8,625 nucleotides of DNA from Anaerolineae bacterium (GTDB lineage Bacteria; Chloroflexota; Anaerolineae; JAFGEY01), in the NCBI GenBank assembly GCA_016929205.1, contig JAFGJF010000378.1, positions 1-8,625 on the forward strand, written 5' to 3'. Both the position numbers and the translations under genes were made by a program. Of this stretch, positions 6,532-8,625 are shown one piece after another; position 1 is the stretch's first letter; each line of letters starts with the position of its first letter. Under the pieces are notes generated by a model, which saw nothing but the letters and a program-made list of their open reading frames with translations, made no database searches and had not been told where the DNA came from.

Positions 6532-7562
6532 CAGTTTTGCCCATGCCTCCACTCGCGATACCGTTCCAGCACCTGTTCCTGTGTTGCCGTACCGGTCGTG
6601 CCGATTTGCTGAATGGTGATCGAAGCAACCAGGTTGCCCACCAGCGCAGCTTCAGCCGTCCTCGCACCACAGCACAAAGACGCCACAATGCCAGCCATCG
6701 TGCTATCCCCTGCACCGACAATGTCGATTGGCCCACTGACCCGGACGCCGGGCACACAGGTCAGCCCATCGCCGTCGAAAACGAGGATTCCATCCGCGCC
6801 AACGGTGAGAAAAACCGGCCGGGCGTTTTGTTCATACAACCTGGCAGCGCACGCCTTTGCCACGTCCCGGTCAATTTGCTGGCAGCCTGGCTGGACGGCG
6901 AGCACGGCCTCGCGGGCATTGGGCTTGATCACCACGTTTCGGAACTCGCCGATTCGCACCCGTGAATCGACAGCGATGATTTTGTCGGGGTAGGCCAGAG
7001 CCAAATCGGCCAACGCATCACGCACCCGGTCGGTGATGACACCGCAATTTCGCTCGGGAACCTGGTCAGCGACAATTATGCCGTCTACACGATCGATCTG
7101 TTCCTTCAGGCTGGCGATGATCCGGGCCTGGATCGCTGGAGGCATCGGCCGGCGGTTCGTGATATCGAGGCGGTTCAGCTCGTGGACATCTCCGGCGGGC
7201 TCTCTTAACATCGGCTTGGTATAGGTTGGCGTAAACCGGCTTGCATCCTGTATCAGTAAAGTGTCGTCCACGCCGCGCTCGCGCAATCCGCTTTGCAGTT
7301 CGTAACCCATCCCATCCTGGCCAATGACACCCAACGCCGTCACCTGCACGTCCAGCGCCCGCAGGTTGGACGTCACCGTGCCTGCCGCGCCGGGGCTGCT
7401 GCGCACGTTAATCACCTGGTAGGCTTCCAAACCCGTTTCCAACGAAACCTGGCTCAACGTTCGATCGATGTCAAGATAATAATCCAGGAAATAATCGCCA
7501 ACGACGAGAACGTGCACATCCGAAAACCGACTTGTCAGCGACTGCAAACGACGTTCATCCAC
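6531..7562 (-). CDS. PfkB-family sugar kinase, HldA (heptose-7-phosphate kinase)-like
   Basis: This cytoplasmic ATP-dependent sugar kinase has 343 residues. It resembles the kinase half of HldE (RfaE): VLVVGDYFLDYYLD (18-31), then RSSPGAAGTVTSNLRAL (54-70) in the place of the sugar-binding RPGGAANVA segment. VVIKPNAREA is at 210-219, FLTVGADGILVF at 251-262, and the anion-hole/base motif GAGD is at 283-286, with D286 the predicted catalytic base. QIGTTGTATQEQV (319-331) matches the family's end. The nucleotidyltransferase half of HldE is absent. Start: GTG at 7562, because AGGAGGG (7571-7577) lies 8 nt upstream. The open frame extends to 7778, but that stretch overlaps the upstream gene and reads as non-protein-like. 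It overlaps the upstream stop by 8 nt and the downstream start by 1 nt, implying coupled translation. The true substrate is unknown; a sugar phosphate is the best guess. Confidence 0.87.
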   Translation of the reverse strand: MDERRLQSLTSRFSDVHVLVVGDYFLDYYLDIDRTLSQVSLETGLEAYQVINVRSSPGAAGTVTSNLRALDVQVTALGVIGQDGMGYELQSGLRERGVDDTLLIQDASRFTPTYTKPMLREPAGDVHELNRLDITNRRPMPPAIQARIIASLKEQIDRVDGIIVADQVPERNCGVITDRVRDALADLALAYPDKIIAVDSRVRIGEFRNVVIKPNAREAVLAVQPGCQQIDRDVAKACAARLYEQNARPVFLTVGADGILVFDGDGLTCVPGVRVSGPIDIVGAGDSTMAGIVASLCCGARTAEAALVGNLVASITIQQIGTTGTATQEQVLERYREWRHGQN

Positions 7563-8538
7563 TTTTTCCGCCCTCCTGAATCGCCTTGACCACAATACGG
7601 TGCAGCGCCGGCAGAGTCGCGCGGTGATCGTCGCGAATGTAAAAACTTTCGCCACCATCTTGCACCGTGCGCACCAAAATCGTTTTGAGAGGACGAAAAT
7701 AATAAGCCGATTCACTCTTGGGCGGCGTGTGGTGGACGTTCGGACCCAGATCCTGCAAATCGAACACTGCAGTGGCAAAACGATCGATCCTGGCCCCGCA
7801 CTGGCGGGCGACGTTGCGCGACATAGCCAGCGCCTTGAGATACACCTCCGGACCCATCACCGCCGTGCCAAAGTTAAGCAGCACGCCATCCTGTAGCTTG
7901 GATATTGACTCGGTGATGATCAGGAAATCGCGGTATGAGGCCTCGCCCAACGCCGCACCGTCGCAGTTGGGATGTTCATGAATGATGTCATAGCCGATGC
8001 CCACGTGGACCGTGATCGGAATGCGCAGCCGGTACCCGGCAGCGAGAATGCTCACCGCCTTGTGCGGAAAATCCCCCTCGGCAACGGCCTTGCCCACCGC
8101 CTCGGCATACCCCAATCCCTGGTCGTTCCCGGCCTTGACGATGTCATTGATCCACCCCGTCTCCCGCCACAGGCCAAACTGTCCCTCGCCGATGTAACGG
8201 GCCACGCTCTCGGTGGTTGCACCAATGAGCGCCAGTTCATAGTCGTGGATGGCGCACGCGCCGTTCATACCGACATGGGTGATCACGCCGCGCTCCATCA
8301 GGTCAATGACAAAACGCGACAAGCCCGTCTTGATCACATGTGCGCCCATCATCAAGATCACCTGCTTGCCATGCTCGTAGGCAGCGACTACACGTTCGGC
8401 GATAGCATCTAATTCAGCGCTGTCGTTGAGACGCACGTCAGCATTCAGGGGCAGCACCTCGTCAAGATGAAAATCGTGTTCGCGCTCGGCAAGCGCGCGA
8501 ACATCTAGCTGGCTGCGATCAAATATGGGATAGGACAT
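7555..8538 (-). CDS. Deoxyhypusine-synthase-like protein of unknown function
   Basis: The gene encodes 327 residues, probably cytoplasmic, with no signal peptide or membrane helix. Conserved-looking blocks are VILMMGAHVIKTGLSRFVID (60-79), THVGMNGACAIHDYELALIG (87-106) and ITVHVGIGYDIIHEHP (175-190), followed by CDGAALGEASYRDF (192-205). GVLLNFGTAVMGPEVYLKA (218-236) follows. Alternating beta strands and glycine turns suggest a Rossmann-type fold. From memory this matches a bacterial family related to the deoxyhypusine synthase fold. Bacteria generally lack hypusinated eIF5A, so a hypusine role is unlikely and the reaction is unknown. K70 and the His/Asp/Glu in IIHEHP and DFLIITE are the obvious candidates for function. 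The ATG at 8538 is preceded by GGAG (8547-8550) with 8 nt spacing, 3 nt after the HAD stop. The tight link to a HAD hydrolase and a sugar kinase suggests work on a sugar phosphate or related small molecule. Confidence 0.72.
   Translation of the reverse strand: MSYPIFDRSQLDVRALAEREHDFHLDEVLPLNADVRLNDSAELDAIAERVVAAYEHGKQVILMMGAHVIKTGLSRFVIDLMERGVITHVGMNGACAIHDYELALIGATTESVARYIGEGQFGLWRETGWINDIVKAGNDQGLGYAEAVGKAVAEGDFPHKAVSILAAGYRLRIPITVHVGIGYDIIHEHPNCDGAALGEASYRDFLIITESISKLQDGVLLNFGTAVMGPEVYLKALAMSRNVARQCGARIDRFATAVFDLQDLGPNVHHTPPKSESAYYFRPLKTILVRTVQDGGESFYIRDDHRATLPALHRIVVKAIQEGGKSG
7571..7577 (-). promoter_or_regulatory. Ribosome binding site fixing the kinase GTG start
   Basis: The minus strand reads AGGAGGG, then 8 nt, then GTG (7562-7560). 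This near-perfect Shine-Dalgarno sequence lies inside the last codons of the upstream gene. It favours the GTG start over the longer open frame that begins at 7778. Confidence 0.75.
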
Positions 8539-8541
8539 AGT

Positions 8542-8625
8542 TCACACTCCAAATAAATAATCGATCAGGATCTGTTGTTCCCGAAAATCGGGTACGATGA
8601 TATCCGCACCGGCCTGTACGAGACG
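8542..8625 (-). CDS. HAD-superfamily hydrolase (C-terminal end only)
   Basis: The minus strand is open from the window edge to a TGA at 8544-8542, giving 27 residues: RLVQAGADIIVPDF followed by REQQILIDYLFGV. The 'aGAd.vipDf..l..Ll' ending is typical of HAD phosphatases of the phosphoglycolate-phosphatase/beta-phosphoglucomutase type, where it closes the Rossmann core. The catalytic DxD motif lies beyond the window. The stop is 3 nt before the ATG of the next gene, so they share a transcript. A phosphatase beside a sugar kinase fits sugar-phosphate metabolism. The family call rests on this short tail and is tentative. Confidence 0.55.
   Translation of the reverse strand, partial: RLVQAGADIIVPDFREQQILIDYLFGV

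Noticed and set aside
6532..6552. The GTG at 6552 as the start of the WecA-like gene
   Set aside because: It has no Shine-Dalgarno sequence. The ATG at 6531 overlaps the kinase stop (TGATG) and gives the usual family N-terminus. The GTG cannot be fully excluded, since GGAGG lies 14 nt before the ATG.
7563..7778. An N-terminal extension of the kinase by up to 72 residues
   Set aside because: It lies wholly inside the upstream gene in another frame and reads as Arg/Cys-rich nonsense. A strong AGGAGGG site marks the GTG at 7562 instead.
1..8625. A defence system, prophage or CRISPR locus
   Set aside because: All genes read as metabolism, envelope or translation functions. There are no spaced direct repeats, integrase, transposase or nuclease motifs.

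Overview
The window is a piece of a bacterial chromosome, most likely from the phylum Chloroflexota (an Anaerolineae- or Caldilineae-like lineage). This placement rests on recalled similarity: the secreted protein with 'RYF.ETG...GGL.IFGYP...VQYFQ' repeats, the variant of CoaE and the WecA-like transferase all resemble that phylum. No 16S rRNA or other marker is present, so it is an inference.

Layout. Bases 1-141 are the C-terminal end of a plus-strand glutamine-dependent NAD+ synthetase (nadE). Bases 142-510 are non-coding. They hold a hairpin, a good sigma-70-type promoter and a striking ~160-bp imperfect inverted repeat lying between that promoter and the next gene. Bases 511-1515 (plus strand) encode a secreted protein with two 87-residue-spaced repeats, a Pro/Thr linker and a C-terminal Ig-like domain. 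It converges on a long minus-strand gene train, with a hairpin at 1529-1558 between the two.

The minus-strand train fills the rest of the window and reads from 8625 down to 1603. In order of transcription it encodes: a HAD-type hydrolase (C-terminal end only), a deoxyhypusine-synthase-like protein of unknown function, a PfkB/HldA-like sugar kinase, a WecA/MraY-type polyprenyl-phosphate sugar-phosphate transferase, an ABC-F ATPase, dephospho-CoA kinase (coaE), a tandem GNAT protein and a 63-residue two-helix membrane protein. Spacings are tight: GTGGATGA, TGATG and TTGA stop/start overlaps, a 26-nt ABC-F/coaE overlap and gaps of 15 and 24 nt. The whole run is probably one operon whose promoter lies beyond base 8625.

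How the genes work together. The first four genes (phosphatase, unknown enzyme, heptose-kinase-like enzyme, lipid-carrier transferase) look like sugar-phosphate and cell-surface glycan metabolism. The last four are housekeeping: translation factor-like ATPase, CoA synthesis, acetyl transfer and a small membrane protein. The most unusual points are the transferase, which lacks the usual third active-site aspartate, the uncharacterised HAD/DHS-like/kinase module, and the inverted-repeat element in the leader of the secreted-protein gene. I saw no tRNA, rRNA, CRISPR array, insertion sequence or phage gene.
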